Part shown: one piece after another, positions 13,431 to 13,652 of the stretch | Numbering within the stretch: position 1 is the first letter of the stretch | Layout of the letters: the number at the start of each line of letters is the position of its first letter | Assembly: GCA_937902565.1 (NCBI GenBank) | Contig: CALFMX010000009.1 | Span: 1-13,652, forward strand | DNA: 13,652 nucleotides | From: an uncultured Spirochaetales bacterium | Lineage (GTDB): Bacteria; Spirochaetota; Spirochaetia; Sphaerochaetales; Sphaerochaetaceae | Direction: 5' to 3' | Program-made: the position numbers and the translations under genes | Notes under the pieces: model-generated | What the model was told of the DNA's origin: nothing | Database searches by the model: none | What the model saw: the letters and a program-made list of their open reading frames with translations, nothing else

Positions 13431-13652
13431 ATGGGTTTACCTTCGGTGCTTTTGGTTGGAACTGGCGGGTATGCCGCGTACTACGTGCGCGACCTGCTGG
13501 CCATGAAAGCCTCGGACACAATCAACTTTATGGGTGCTGTCGACCCGTGTGCCGATAGCAATCCGTGCGCGGCCTCGCTCTCTGAGGCGGGGGTTCGCAT
13601 CTTCGCCCACTCAGATGAGTTCTACAGCCTCGGCGAACAGGTGGACCTGGTG
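13431..13652 (+). CDS. Gfo/Idh/MocA-family oxidoreductase, N-terminal part
   Basis: The first 74 codons, open to the window edge. SVLLVGTGGYAAYYVRDLL (5-23) is a Rossmann dinucleotide-binding strand-loop-helix, and FMGAVDPCADS (about 37-47) supplies the second strand ending in the acidic residue that often selects NAD. This fits sugar oxidoreductases that oxidise or reduce a hydroxyl (myo-inositol 2-dehydrogenase and 3-keto-glycoside types). GGGAG precedes the ATG by about 5 nt, and the gene follows the flavoprotein stop after 2 nt. Subfamily cannot be assigned from the fragment. Confidence 0.75.
   Translation, partial: MGLPSVLLVGTGGYAAYYVRDLLAMKASDTINFMGAVDPCADSNPCAASLSEAGVRIFAHSDEFYSLGEQVDLV

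Noticed and set aside
1..13652. CRISPR array, tRNA or rRNA genes
   Set aside because: No regularly spaced repeats, cloverleaf arms or rRNA-like stretches were seen on either strand.

Overview
The window is a sugar-catabolism region from a bacterium with fairly GC-rich genes separated by AT-rich promoter islands. LplB/YtcP-type ABC permeases, cytoplasmic GH43 and GH127 glycosidases and an arabinose isomerase plus epimerase set suggest a fermentative plant-polysaccharide user. A spirochaete of the Sphaerochaeta type is my best guess and a Firmicute is possible; no rRNA or marker gene settles it.

Left part (1-5143), arabinose use. A GH127 beta-L-arabinofuranosidase gene (minus strand, TTG start at 851) runs off the left edge, and its last ~50 bases stop looking like the family. 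araA (L-arabinose isomerase, minus) ends in a clear Rho-independent terminator. A LacI-type regulator (plus) converges on araD (L-ribulose-5-phosphate 4-epimerase, minus), with 6 bp between their stop codons. No ribulokinase (araB) is present. The GH127 and araA promoters are built alike: a TTGACA -35 box, one 14-bp operator-like site just after the -10 (974-987; 2925-2938), and a second, different 14-bp site about 140 bp further upstream (1115-1128; 3063-3076). Each 14-mer is identical between the two promoters, so the genes are probably co-regulated.

Middle (5144-8306). A gap holds a possible 29-codon leader ORF ahead of araD. It is followed by a stand-alone AAA_14/DUF4143 ATPase (plus) of no evident sugar role and a GH43 glycosidase (minus) with a good sigma-70 type promoter.

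Right part (8602-13652), one tightly packed plus-strand operon. It encodes two ABC permeases, a YiaK-type 2,3-diketo-L-gulonate reductase, a xylose-isomerase-like TIM-barrel protein, a PreA/dihydroorotate-dehydrogenase-like flavoprotein with two 4Fe-4S motifs, and the start of a Gfo/Idh/MocA oxidoreductase. Gaps are 1-10 nt and one pair overlaps by 20 nt. No solute-binding protein lies upstream. The PreA-like protein has threonine where pyrimidine-reducing relatives have the active-site cysteine, and it sits among sugar enzymes. This makes the operon the best candidate for an undescribed sugar or sugar-acid pathway.
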